From: Vagococcus acidifermentans
Lineage (GTDB): Bacteria > Bacillota > Bacilli > Lactobacillales > Vagococcaceae
Assembly (NCBI RefSeq): GCF_003987655.1
Contig: NZ_NGKC01000007.1
Coordinates: 89,080-153,079 of the forward strand
Reading direction: 5' to 3'
Length of the DNA stretch: 64,000 bases
Within the stretch, counting starts at the first letter, position 1; every line of letters starts with the position of its first letter. Below are positions 26,600 to 34,319 of this stretch, one piece after another. Under the pieces are notes generated by a model, which saw only the letters and a program-made list of their open reading frames with translations, did not search any database and was not told the origin of the DNA. The position numbers were made by a program, and so were the translations under genes.

Positions 26600-26992
26600 A
26601 TGACCGACAAAGAGAAGACTGCTGCAGACTCAGAAAACAGCGTCAAACGCTTCACACAGTTTTTATCTCGTTCGTCACAGAAGTTCTTATCATCATTTTT
26701 AGATGACGACATCAAGCTGCAGGAACAGCGTGACACCATTACCCAGAAAATCAATTTGGCCGTCGCTCAAGGAAGCATCGTCGTCATTCAATATCGTACA
26801 GCCACTAATTCCCGACAACGTGCCGCTTTCGAGTCAATTGTCGGCCGGATTTACCGGCATCAGACCAATTCAGACTCGCTGGTCATAAAATTGCAGTCGA
26901 CTAATCAGGTCCGGATGATTTCCGCCAAAAACATCAAGCGCATCACCCTGATTAATTCAAGTACACCTGATACATTATCAGCCAATCCGTAA
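26600..26992 (+). CDS. Unknown 130-residue protein
   Basis: Not recognised with certainty. The ATG at 26600 follows AAAGGAGG and a near-consensus promoter, and a clear terminator closes the unit, so it is surely a single-gene transcript. The first 45 residues are charged (MTDKEKTAADSENSVKRF); the rest alternates hydrophobic and polar residues (GSIVVIQYRTA, FESIVGRIYRHQ, LVIKLQS, NIKRITLIN), a pattern of a small beta-barrel comparable to YolD-like or Sm-like folds. No signal peptide or membrane helix. It is convergent with acpS and divergent from the patatin gene. Confidence 0.8.
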   Translation: MTDKEKTAADSENSVKRFTQFLSRSSQKFLSSFLDDDIKLQEQRDTITQKINLAVAQGSIVVIQYRTATNSRQRAAFESIVGRIYRHQTNSDSLVIKLQSTNQVRMISAKNIKRITLINSSTPDTLSANP

Positions 26993-27020
26993 CGAAGCAA
27001 CGCGCTTCGTTATTTTTTTT
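26991..27020 (+). terminator. Terminator of the 26600 gene
   Basis: AACGAAGC/GCTTCGTT (26991-26998, 27004-27011) with a five-base loop and eight U. The stem includes the stop codon of the unknown gene and touches the acpS stop. Confidence 0.9.
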
Positions 27021-27366
27021 CCAAAATAATTTGCGCAACAGCCGTGGTATCGGTATGGGTAATGGAAACATGCGCCCGTCCGTCAAAGGGCGACTGCGAG
27101 ACATACGGACTGCCGTTGTCGTGCTTGAGTATCTCAATATCTCTTAAAGTCACTTTGCCGATACCGGTGCCGTAAGCTTTGGAAAAAGCTTCTTTGCACG
27201 CAAATCTGCCGGCAAGAAATTCGGTTTGGCGCTTGTGGCTGCCTAATTGATCAAAGAGCAGCCGTTCCCGGGCTGTCAGTACCCGATTGATGAATTTGGG
27301 ATTGCGGGTAATAATATCTGAAATGCGCACCAATTCCACCGCATCAATGCCGATGCCGTATATCAT
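27010..27366 (-). CDS. acpS: Holo-acyl-carrier-protein synthase
   Basis: A 118-residue phosphopantetheinyl transferase that activates AcpP (gene at 6295). It begins MIYGIGIDAVELVRI, with the magnesium-binding aspartate, and has the second motif FAGRFACKEAFSKAYGTGIG with the catalytic glutamate/lysine pair. The ATG at 27366 is chosen: an AGGAGGGG lies ten bases upstream and the family starts here. In many Lactobacillales acpS is followed by alr; here a convergent unknown gene follows instead. Confidence 0.95.
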   Translation of the reverse strand: MIYGIGIDAVELVRISDIITRNPKFINRVLTARERLLFDQLGSHKRQTEFLAGRFACKEAFSKAYGTGIGKVTLRDIEILKHDNGSPYVSQSPFDGRAHVSITHTDTTAVAQIILEKK

Positions 27367-27399
27367 GGACAAATCCCCTCCTATTAACATGTCATTCCC

Positions 27400-27405
27400 A
27401 TTATA
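27400..27405 (-). promoter_or_regulatory. -10 element of acpS
   Basis: TATAAT on the minus strand, 34 bases before the acpS ATG and just past the cshA terminator. The -35 region is poor. Confidence 0.35.
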
Positions 27406-27409
27406 ATAC

Positions 27410-27441
27410 AAAAAAAGCTAATATTAAAATTAGCTTTTTTT
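27410..27441 (-). terminator. Terminator of cshA
   Basis: Perfect 13-base arms (27410-27422, 27429-27441), six-base loop; the outer halves are A7/T7 so it works in both directions. Immediately past the cshA stop. Confidence 0.9.
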
Positions 27442-27444
27442 AAG

Positions 27445-28932
27445 TTACTTATTTTTTGAGCGAATCACAAAACCGCGCTTGTCGTTGCCGCCTGATTTTT
27501 TGTTGCCGGAACGGCTGCCTTTATTGTAACCGCCTTTGGACCGGCGATTGTCCCGGCCGCCACGGTAATTGCTGCGACGGTCGTAATTTCCGCGACTGCC
27601 TTTTTTAGCAGACGGAAGCGGCCGTTCAGGTGTAATTTTGACTGGCACCGCCGATGCATCATCTTTAGCGACTACCTTCACCAGCAAAGCGGCCAAATTC
27701 TCAGCCGTGTAGTTTTCAAGCAATTCACTTGCTGCGTCAATGTAATTTTCCAGACCATTTTGCTCCAGCAGCTCATCGATTTCTTTGACAGCTGTACCAA
27801 TTTGTCCTTCAAAAGCTTCTTTTTTAGATGGTGGACGCAGTGGTGACATCCGTTTTTTCGTTAATTTTTCAATCACGTGCAAGTAGCCCATCTCGTTCGG
27901 CGTGACCAATGTGATGGACATGCCGTCCTTGCCCGCACGCCCTGTCCGGCCGATCCGGTGAACGTAGCTCTCAGGGTCTTGCGGAATATCGTAATTGTAC
28001 ACGTGGCTGACTCCGGAGATGTCCAATCCGCGGGCTGCCACATCGGTAGCAACCAAAATATCCAGTTTGCCTTCTTTAAATGCCCGAAGAACGCTCATGC
28101 GTTTTTGCTGGGACAAATCGCCGTGGATTCCTTCTGCTTTGTAGCCGCGTGATTCCAGACCTTTTGCCAGCTCATCCACCCGGCGTTTAGTCCGGCCGAA
28201 GACAATTGTCAGTTCCGGGCTTTGCACATCAAACAAACGTGTCATGATGTCAAATTTTTCAAATTCTTTGCAGCGGACGTAGTACTGGTCAATCAAGCTC
28301 GCTGTCATTTCCTTCGCCTTGATTCTGACATGTTCCGGTTCTTTCATAAACTGAACGCCAATCCGTTTGATACTGTCCGGCATAGTCGCAGAAAACAATA
28401 ATGTTTGCCTTTCCTGCGGCACTTTGGAAATAATCAGTTCGATATCTTCCAAAAAGCCCATGTTCAGCATTTCATCTGCTTCGTCCAAAACGAGTGTTTC
28501 GATGGTTTCCAGTTTGAGCGTCCGGCGGTTGATATGGTCGATCAGCCGGCCCGGTGTCCCGACCACGATATGCGGACGGTCTTTCAAGCCTCTGATCTGA
28601 CGGCCGATATCGGCACCGCCGTAAACGGCCTGCACACGAATCCGTTTGTTCTTTCCTAAACGATACAATTCTTCTTGAGTTTGAATCGCCAGTTCTCTCG
28701 TAGGCGCAATCACAAGTCCTTGCAAGACCCGCTTTTCCGCATCTATTTTCTGCAGCATCGGCAAGCCGAACGCTGCCGTTTTCCCTGTACCTGTCTGAGC
28801 CTGTCCGATAACATCCTTGCCTTCCAATGCCAATGGAATTGTTTCTTTCTGGACAGGTGTTGCTTCTTCAAACCCAACTTGTTTGACTGCGGTCAGTAAT
28901 TCCTGCGCAAGTCCAAGTTCACTAAATTTCAA
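27445..28932 (-). CDS. cshA: DEAD-box RNA helicase CshA
   Basis: A 495-residue RNA helicase of the RNA degradosome and ribosome assembly. Motifs: Q motif near [10 protein letters not shown], Walker [13 protein letters not shown] in [16 protein letters not shown], and [10 protein letters not shown]. The C-terminus after residue 425 is a basic Gly/Arg/Asn/Ser tail ([19 protein letters not shown]) that binds RNA. I chose the TTG at 28932 (MKFSELGL) because AGGAGG lies seven bases upstream; an ATG 33 bases earlier would place that site inside the gene. It has its own promoter. Confidence 0.95.
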   Translation of the reverse strand: MKFSELGLAQELLTAVKQVGFEEATPVQKETIPLALEGKDVIGQAQTGTGKTAAFGLPMLQKIDAEKRVLQGLVIAPTRELAIQTQEELYRLGKNKRIRVQAVYGGADIGRQIRGLKDRPHIVVGTPGRLIDHINRRTLKLETIETLVLDEADEMLNMGFLEDIELIISKVPQERQTLLFSATMPDSIKRIGVQFMKEPEHVRIKAKEMTASLIDQYYVRCKEFEKFDIMTRLFDVQSPELTIVFGRTKRRVDELAKGLESRGYKAEGIHGDLSQQKRMSVLRAFKEGKLDILVATDVAARGLDISGVSHVYNYDIPQDPESYVHRIGRTGRAGKDGMSITLVTPNEMGYLHVIEKLTKKRMSPLRPPSKKEAFEGQIGTAVKEIDELLEQNGLENYIDAASELLENYTAENLAALLVKVVAKDDASAVPVKITPERPLPSAKKGSRGNYDRRSNYRGGRDNRRSKGGYNKGSRSGNKKSGGNDKRGFVIRSKNK

Positions 28933-28989
28933 AAGGGTTCCTCCTAATTTTTCTTTGTATTTCATTTCCTAACGACGTACATCCGATTT

Positions 28990-29018
28990 ATGTTATCATG
29001 TTTTCAAGAAATTTTCAA
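28990..29018 (-). promoter_or_regulatory. Promoter of cshA
   Basis: TTGAAA (29013-29018), 17 bases, TAACAT (28990-28995) on the minus strand, directly after the murF stop. Confidence 0.55.
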
Positions 29019-29022
29019 TAAT

Positions 29023-30384
29023 TTAATCCTGAATTAGAGCTGCGACGACCGCATTCAACCCCATTCCGTTGCTAGCCTTGAGAAAAACTGTGTCCGTCGG
29101 CTGCAAGTCTTGCCGTAAAGCAGCAATCAACTGTTCTTTCCCGGTTTCCGGAAAATAAGCCACTGCCCCCGGCGGAAATGCACCGTTAATCCGTTCGGCC
29201 AAATACGCCATGTGAGTACCAAATAAATAGACTTTGTCGATTTTATCCGGCTGCAGATGGTCGGCAATACTCTCATGAAGCGGTTGAGTCAGCTCGCCTA
29301 AATCGAGCATGTCGCCTAATACCGCCAGCTTACGCCCTGATGTTTCCAAATCTGAAAACGTATCAAGCACCAGCCGCATCGCTGTCGGATTCGCATTGTA
29401 TACATCGCTCAATATAGCAGCTCCGTTAGCGGCAGTGAGCCATTCCGTCCGGTTCTTGGTCAGTTTGAATGCCACCAATCCCTGATAAATGTCAGCCTCT
29501 GTCACACCAAAATGCTGACCGATAATCAGTGCAATCAACGCGTTGTTCACATTATAACTGCCTAAAACCGGGATGACGTATGTTTTCGGCGACAATTCAG
29601 GCACAGCAAAAGCCGTCTGTTCTTTGTCTTCAGACAACACGCGGCTGCGATACACATCCTGCGAACCGCCAAACGTAATCACTTGTTGGGAACACGCTGC
29701 AACAAGAGGCGTCAAAAGCGGTTCATTACCGGGGACGACCAGCAAGCCGTCCGATTTCAAACCATCAGTGATTTCCATTTTTGCTTCCGCAATGCCTGCC
29801 CGTGAGCCCAAGTGTTCAATATGAGACTCGCCAATCATCGTAATGGCTGCCACATCAGGTTGGGCGATGCGGGAAAGCACACTGATTTCCCCTTTGTGGT
29901 CCATCCCCATCTCCAAGACCAGCATTTCGGTGTCGGCTGCCATGTGTAAAATCGTGTACGGAACGCCAATATGGTTGTTATAGTTGCCTTGTGTGTGATA
30001 CGTGCGGTAGCGGGTGCCCAAGACAGACGCTGTCATATCCTTCGTCGTTGTTTTCCCGTTGCTGCCGGTGATTGCCACCACTTTTGGATTGACCTTTTGC
30101 AAATAATACGTTGACAGCTGCTGAAGCGCAAGCAGCGTATCCGGAACGAGCAAATGCGGGTAATCGCCTGTCAGCGGACGACTGGTCAGCGTCAAGACCG
30201 CTCCAGCTGCAAAGGCCTGCCCGATGAAGTCATGCCCGTCGCGCGTCCCCTGAAGCGGCACAAATAAACTGCCGGGCTGGATGCGTCGCGTGTCAAACTC
30301 TACTCCGGTCACTTGCACCTCGCCGTATGTCTGCCAGTCATTTGTCGCATGGACTGCTTCAGCAATTTCCTGTAGTGTTAACAT
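29023..30384 (-). CDS. murF: UDP-MurNAc-tripeptide-D-Ala-D-Ala ligase MurF
   Basis: A 453-residue Mur ligase that adds D-Ala-D-Ala to the peptidoglycan precursor. The N-terminal domain is MurF-type (SLFVPLQGTRDGHDFI); the ATP loop is TGSNGKTTTKDM, followed by YNNHIGVP and the third-domain segment LSDVYNANPTAM. It follows ddl, which makes its D-Ala-D-Ala substrate; the gap is 57 bases. The ribosome binding site is GAGGAAG. Length is normal. Confidence 0.95.
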   Translation of the reverse strand: MLTLQEIAEAVHATNDWQTYGEVQVTGVEFDTRRIQPGSLFVPLQGTRDGHDFIGQAFAAGAVLTLTSRPLTGDYPHLLVPDTLLALQQLSTYYLQKVNPKVVAITGSNGKTTTKDMTASVLGTRYRTYHTQGNYNNHIGVPYTILHMAADTEMLVLEMGMDHKGEISVLSRIAQPDVAAITMIGESHIEHLGSRAGIAEAKMEITDGLKSDGLLVVPGNEPLLTPLVAACSQQVITFGGSQDVYRSRVLSEDKEQTAFAVPELSPKTYVIPVLGSYNVNNALIALIIGQHFGVTEADIYQGLVAFKLTKNRTEWLTAANGAAILSDVYNANPTAMRLVLDTFSDLETSGRKLAVLGDMLDLGELTQPLHESIADHLQPDKIDKVYLFGTHMAYLAERINGAFPPGAVAYFPETGKEQLIAALRQDLQPTDTVFLKASNGMGLNAVVAALIQD

Positions 30385-30441
30385 AACATCTTCCTCTTTT
30401 CATACAATGAAGAAAGGCTGAACCTGATGTCCAGCCGACTT

Positions 30442-31491
30442 CTACTTTATGACTCTTACATTCTGCTTTTCTTCAAACCGCAGTTTAGCCAGCTGAATCA
30501 GTTCTTCCAGCAAATCGCCATAATTCAGCCCCATCTGCTTCCATAACAGCGGGTACATGCTGTAAGGCGTGAAGCCCGGCATCGTATTGACTTCATTTAA
30601 AAAGAGTTCGCCATTGCTGGTCAAGAAAAAGTCGCAGCGCGTCAAGCCGCAACCGTCCAGAGCAGCATAAGCTTTTTCTGCATATTCCCGGGCTTTTTTG
30701 TGCACGTCTTCGGAAACTTTTGCAGGAATCTGCAGTGACACCTGATTGTCGATATACTTCGATTCATAGTCGTAAAAAGCCACATCTTTGACAATTTCCC
30801 CTGCAAGAGTGGTGCGGATTTCTTCATTGCCGAGCACCGCAACTTCAATCTCGCGTGCGTCAATTCCCTGTTCAACGACGACGCGGTAGTCAAAACGAAA
30901 AGCTTCCTTAATAGCTGCAATCAGCTCATCACGGTCGGCGGCTTTGCTGATGCCGACACTTGAGCCCATATTGGCTGGTTTGACAAACATAGGATAAATC
31001 AGTGAGCCTTCACACTGATTGTAGATTTCTTCGGGATTCAGCTTCCAGCTCATTTTTGTCACGGGAACATAAGGCAGCTGCGGAATACTCACCTGCTGAA
31101 ACACTTGTTTGGCCATGATTTTATCCATGCCGCATGCGCTGGCAAGCACACCGGCTCCTACATAGGGGACTTCGAGAATCTCAAATAACCCCTGAATCGT
31201 GCCATCCTCGCCATTTGGTCCATGAAGCACGGGAAACACAATGATGCCGTCTTCTTTGATTTCACATGGTGTGATTTTTTTGCCTTGACCATTTTTATCA
31301 ATGTGCAGCTGATGCTCCTCGGCAGGCGCTTCAGCCAGCAATGGACCTTTCAACCAGTCACCTGACTGTGTGATATATATAAGCTGAACTTGATAATAAT
31401 CATAATAAATGGCTTGCAAAATTGAAAATGCTGACAAGATAGATATATCATGCTCTGCACTCTTTCCACCATAGATAAGAGCTATTTTCAT
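30442..31491 (-). CDS. ddl: D-alanine-D-alanine ligase
   Basis: A 349-residue ATP-grasp enzyme. It starts MKIALIYGGKSAEHDISILSA with the typical Ddl nucleotide-site start, and has VLHGPNGEDGTIQGL, PANMGSSVGISK and NEVNTMPGFTPYSMYP. The residue that decides between D-Ala and D-lactate falls in ESKY: it is tyrosine, which by family knowledge means D-Ala-D-Ala synthesis and no intrinsic vancomycin resistance. Start ATG at 31491 with AAAGGAGGGG. Operon with murF; a TATAAT lies at 31520-31525 on the minus strand. Confidence 0.95.
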   Translation of the reverse strand: MKIALIYGGKSAEHDISILSAFSILQAIYYDYYQVQLIYITQSGDWLKGPLLAEAPAEEHQLHIDKNGQGKKITPCEIKEDGIIVFPVLHGPNGEDGTIQGLFEILEVPYVGAGVLASACGMDKIMAKQVFQQVSIPQLPYVPVTKMSWKLNPEEIYNQCEGSLIYPMFVKPANMGSSVGISKAADRDELIAAIKEAFRFDYRVVVEQGIDAREIEVAVLGNEEIRTTLAGEIVKDVAFYDYESKYIDNQVSLQIPAKVSEDVHKKAREYAEKAYAALDGCGLTRCDFFLTSNGELFLNEVNTMPGFTPYSMYPLLWKQMGLNYGDLLEELIQLAKLRFEEKQNVRVIK

Positions 31492-31519
31492 TATACCCCT
31501 CCTTTGTCTTCCGCATCTC

Positions 31520-31525
31520 ATTATA
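31520..31525 (-). promoter_or_regulatory. -10 element of ddl-murF
   Basis: Perfect TATAAT on the minus strand 29 bases before the ddl start; no convincing -35 hexamer. Confidence 0.4.
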
Positions 31526-31567
31526 CTTTATTTTTTTTGAAAAAACCATGCCCTTATCAGCAAAAGA

Positions 31568-31595
31568 AATAACCTAAAGCTCGCTTTAGGTTATT
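31568..31595 (-). terminator. Terminator-like hairpin at the end of the 31586 gene
   Basis: AATAACCTAAAGC and its exact complement (31568-31580, 31583-31595). The stop codon lies within the stem. The following minus-strand bases TTCTTTTG are a weak U-run. Confidence 0.6.
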
Positions 31596-32365
31596 ATTTC
31601 AGCAAAATCCCAGTCCATTTCTTCTTTTTGCAGGTGCCATTTCTGTTCTTCGCTGTCATAAGTAATCGTGCAGGCCAGTTCCTGTCCGCCAAACGACTGC
31701 TTGTCCACATTCCGGAAATTATCTTCCACGATATACGCACGTATTTCAGATAAGGATGATTGCGATGTTATATTGACTAAATCAAAGGCTAAGCCGTCTT
31801 GCATACAGCCTTTCAGCTCACTGATAAGCGGCAGGGGGACGGGGCGTACGTCGATTTTTTTCCGGCTCAAAAAAGAGCGTCTGCGATTCAACCAGTGCGA
31901 CATCTGCTGAGATAATTTTTCCGATATCAAACAAAAAAACTCATCAATGTGGCGGTAATAAATTTTACTGGTCGCATCGTCCAGACCCAAAAAAACAAAA
32001 TCATTTTGGAGTTTATAAAAAAAAGGCGAATGAAGTGATTTCTTCATGTGGGAAAAGTACAATAACTCAGAAATTTCCAAAGCAGTCAACTGCTTCAATA
32101 TTTCATATTCCTTGAAATCAATCCACTTTATATCGCTGTTGCTGCGGTTTTCTAATTTTAAAAAATAGCTGTTCACTTGATCTTCCCCGCGAACAACTTT
32201 CAAGCCTGTATGATTTTCATACTCTCCATCTGTTTCATTTGCATTCAATAACAGGATGTTTTTCGGGCGGTTTTGCGTTGAATGATTAAATTCAACGTGT
32301 GTAATACCTTTTGTCAAAACGGCATTACTCATTGTATCCAAATGGACATACAAATAATCTATCAA
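31586..32365 (-). CDS. Unknown 259-residue protein
   Basis: Not recognised. The start appears to be TTG at 32365 with GGAAGGGGGG nine bases upstream; there is no early ATG with a ribosome binding site. It is soluble, with no signal or membrane helix. Residues 1-60 look like beta strands; 85-165 is richer in helix and aromatic residues (EISELLYFSHMKKSLHSPFF, IYYRHIDEFFCLISEK), followed by RRRSFLSRKK. It ends EMDWDFAEII. It stands alone between ddl and the divergent sortase gene, with its own terminator and a possible extended -10 (TGTTATAGT). Possibly a lineage-specific conserved protein; function unknown. Confidence 0.75.
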   Translation of the reverse strand: MIDYLYVHLDTMSNAVLTKGITHVEFNHSTQNRPKNILLLNANETDGEYENHTGLKVVRGEDQVNSYFLKLENRSNSDIKWIDFKEYEILKQLTALEISELLYFSHMKKSLHSPFFYKLQNDFVFLGLDDATSKIYYRHIDEFFCLISEKLSQQMSHWLNRRRSFLSRKKIDVRPVPLPLISELKGCMQDGLAFDLVNITSQSSLSEIRAYIVEDNFRNVDKQSFGGQELACTITYDSEEQKWHLQKEEMDWDFAEIIT

Positions 32366-32540
32366 CAGCTTTCCCCCCTTCCTATCTAAACTATAACATT
32401 TTTGGCGCGTGTTTTAATAGGACAAAGGACTGATTTTAACGTTAAGTTTGTGTTACATCATTTCATTAATACAACATTTTTGGAAATACATGTGTAACAA
32501 TCGTTGAGCCGCATTTTAAATTTTTCTTTTTTTCAAGTAA

Positions 32541-33338
32541 ATGTGTTATGATGACTGTAAAATAAATCAAGGAGGGATTGCTATAGCCTCGCACCAATCT
32601 CATAATCGCAGCAGCAGACAGCGTCCCAAAAAATCAGTGGCTGCAAGGGTGAAAAACGCCCTGTTCAATTTTATCATGTTTGTTTTTCTGTTAATCGGCT
32701 TGGCCCTGATTTTCAACGGCCAAATCAAAGATTTTATCGTGGGACGGACGACTGACAAACATGCTATCGCAGCAGTCAGTTCCAAAGACATTGAGCAAAA
32801 TAATCAAAAGGCGGCTTCTTTCGATTTTGATGCAGTGGAGTCACTGGATCTTGAAACCATCGTAAAAGCCAGCAATTCAGATATCGGAATGGATGTCATC
32901 GGCGGGATTGCTATCCCAAGTGTCAACCTGAATCTGCCGATCTTCAAAGGACTCTCCAACTATGCACTTGCAGTCGGCGCCGGAACCATGAAAGAAGAAC
33001 AAGTCATGGGCAAGGGAAATTACGCGTTGGCCAGCCATCATATGAACAACCCTGAGTTGTTGTTCTCTCCGCTGGTGGATGTCGATTTAGGTGCTGCCAT
33101 TTTTATCACAGACTTGTCTTACGTGTACGAATATCGCATCGTTTATAAAGAATATGTGGCACCAACACGCATCGATGTGATTGAAGACCAAGACGACCGC
33201 CGGATGATTACACTGGTCACTTGCGACACGACCGGCGAAAACCGCCTCATTGTTCAAGGGGAATTGACCCGCATCGTTGCTAAGGACTATACGACCGATG
33301 CAATCAGTCAGGCATTTAACATGAAGAAAAACAATTAA
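32541..33338 (+). CDS. srtA: Class A sortase (start uncertain)
   Basis: A membrane transpeptidase that anchors LPXTG proteins to the wall. In the longest frame (265 residues) a basic N-terminus leads to one membrane helix (40-58), then the sortase barrel with catalytic H166 (LASHHM), C228 (LVTCD) and R235 (NRLIV). The start is odd. An ATG at 32541 has no ribosome binding site and overlaps a probable extended -10 element. The good site AAGGAGGG (32569-32576) is followed in frame only by ATT (32577) and ATA (32583); the next usual start is a GTG at 32637. Translation may begin at the ATA or ATT. The function is sure; the N-terminus is not. Confidence 0.88.
   Translation: MCYDDCKINQGGIAIASHQSHNRSSRQRPKKSVAARVKNALFNFIMFVFLLIGLALIFNGQIKDFIVGRTTDKHAIAAVSSKDIEQNNQKAASFDFDAVESLDLETIVKASNSDIGMDVIGGIAIPSVNLNLPIFKGLSNYALAVGAGTMKEEQVMGKGNYALASHHMNNPELLFSPLVDVDLGAAIFITDLSYVYEYRIVYKEYVAPTRIDVIEDQDDRRMITLVTCDTTGENRLIVQGELTRIVAKDYTTDAISQAFNMKKNN
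32544..32552 (+). promoter_or_regulatory. Extended -10 promoter of the sortase gene
   Basis: TGTTATGAT, that is TGn followed by TATGAT; the -35 region is a T-rich tract without a clear hexamer. It would place the transcript start near 32559, downstream of the ATG at 32541. Confidence 0.45.
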
Positions 33339-33380
33339 AAACGTACCCGACAGCAAACGCGCGCTGTCGGGTACGTTTTA
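33337..33380 (+). terminator. Terminator shared by sortase and yhaM
   Basis: A 17-base perfect stem (33338-33354, 33363-33379) with an eight-base loop, flanked by A4 and T4, at the junction of two convergent genes. It probably works both ways. Confidence 0.9.
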
Positions 33381-34319
33381 AAGATTAGGCAAATAAAAAT
33401 TCCGGTTGTCCATCCCAAAGATCCGGTCGGTATATTCACCCGGCTGGACCTGCTTCAATGCCCCGAGCATCATCTGGATGGATGCATCCAAGTTATCAAT
33501 GATATGCAGCACCTCTGCTTCCATAATCTTCGGACGCACAGGCGAGCCGTATTCCAGCTGCCCGTGGTGCGCCAGTATCACATGTTTCAGCACCAGTACT
33601 TCTTCATCCGACTCATCGATTTTCAGTTCCGTGCATGCTTTGGAAATCTCTTCATCAGCGATGACAATGTGGCCCAGCAGGTTGCCGGCCAGCGTATACT
33701 CAGTCGACATCGGACCTGACAGTTCGACTACTTTGCCTAAATCATGCAGTATAATCCCTGCGTATAACAATGACCGGTTCAGTTCAGGGTATTCGTCGCA
33801 AATGCCTCTGGCGAGATGCAGCATAGTGACTGTATGATAAGCCAGCCCTCCGGCGAATGCATGATGAAGGGTTTTAGCCGCCGGATAACTGAAGAAATCT
33901 TTCTGATACTTGCTCAGCAAATGTCTGACGATGCGCTGCCATTTAGCATTCGTAATATCAAAGAGCAGCTGGTTGATTTCTTCCGCCATATCGGCCGGTT
34001 TAACAGGCGCTCTCTCCATGTATAACGACGGTTCGCCCGGTTCACCCGGTTTTGCCAAACGCAGATGAAGAATCTTGACTTGAGGCATATTTTGATAAAG
34101 CTCTCGCTTGCCTCCTAAAAGCACCACCTTGCCGGCTGTAAACCGGGAAATCTCATCTTCGCCGGCATCCCAATACTTTCCGTCAATCGTGCCGGAAGTG
34201 TCTTGAAAGGTAAAAGCGATGAATTTTTTGCCGTTTCTGGCAGTTCTGACATCTGCTGTTTTTATCAGAGCAAATAGTTCAAATGTCTCGTCAACCGCAA
34301 GCTCTCTTAATTTTTTCAC
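33378..34319 (-). CDS. yhaM: 3'-5' exoribonuclease YhaM
   Basis: A 313-residue nuclease with an N-terminal OB fold (residues about 12-95, FIAFTFQDTSGTIDGKYWDA) and an HD domain. The metal residues are in HHAFAGGLAYHT, LHDLGK and LAHHG. YhaM trims RNA 3' ends. Its GTG start overlaps the yhaN stop by four bases with GAGGAGG upstream. It is the last gene of yhaO-yhaN-yhaM, a combination known from Bacillus and lactic acid bacteria. Confidence 0.93.
   Translation of the reverse strand: MKKLRELAVDETFELFALIKTADVRTARNGKKFIAFTFQDTSGTIDGKYWDAGEDEISRFTAGKVVLLGGKRELYQNMPQVKILHLRLAKPGEPGEPSLYMERAPVKPADMAEEINQLLFDITNAKWQRIVRHLLSKYQKDFFSYPAAKTLHHAFAGGLAYHTVTMLHLARGICDEYPELNRSLLYAGIILHDLGKVVELSGPMSTEYTLAGNLLGHIVIADEEISKACTELKIDESDEEVLVLKHVILAHHGQLEYGSPVRPKIMEAEVLHIIDNLDASIQMMLGALKQVQPGEYTDRIFGMDNRNFYLPNL

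Noticed and set aside
32366..32540. A small regulatory RNA between the 31586 gene and the sortase gene
   Set aside because: There are short GTTACA/TGTAAC repeats but no terminator and no strong promoter reading into a defined product.
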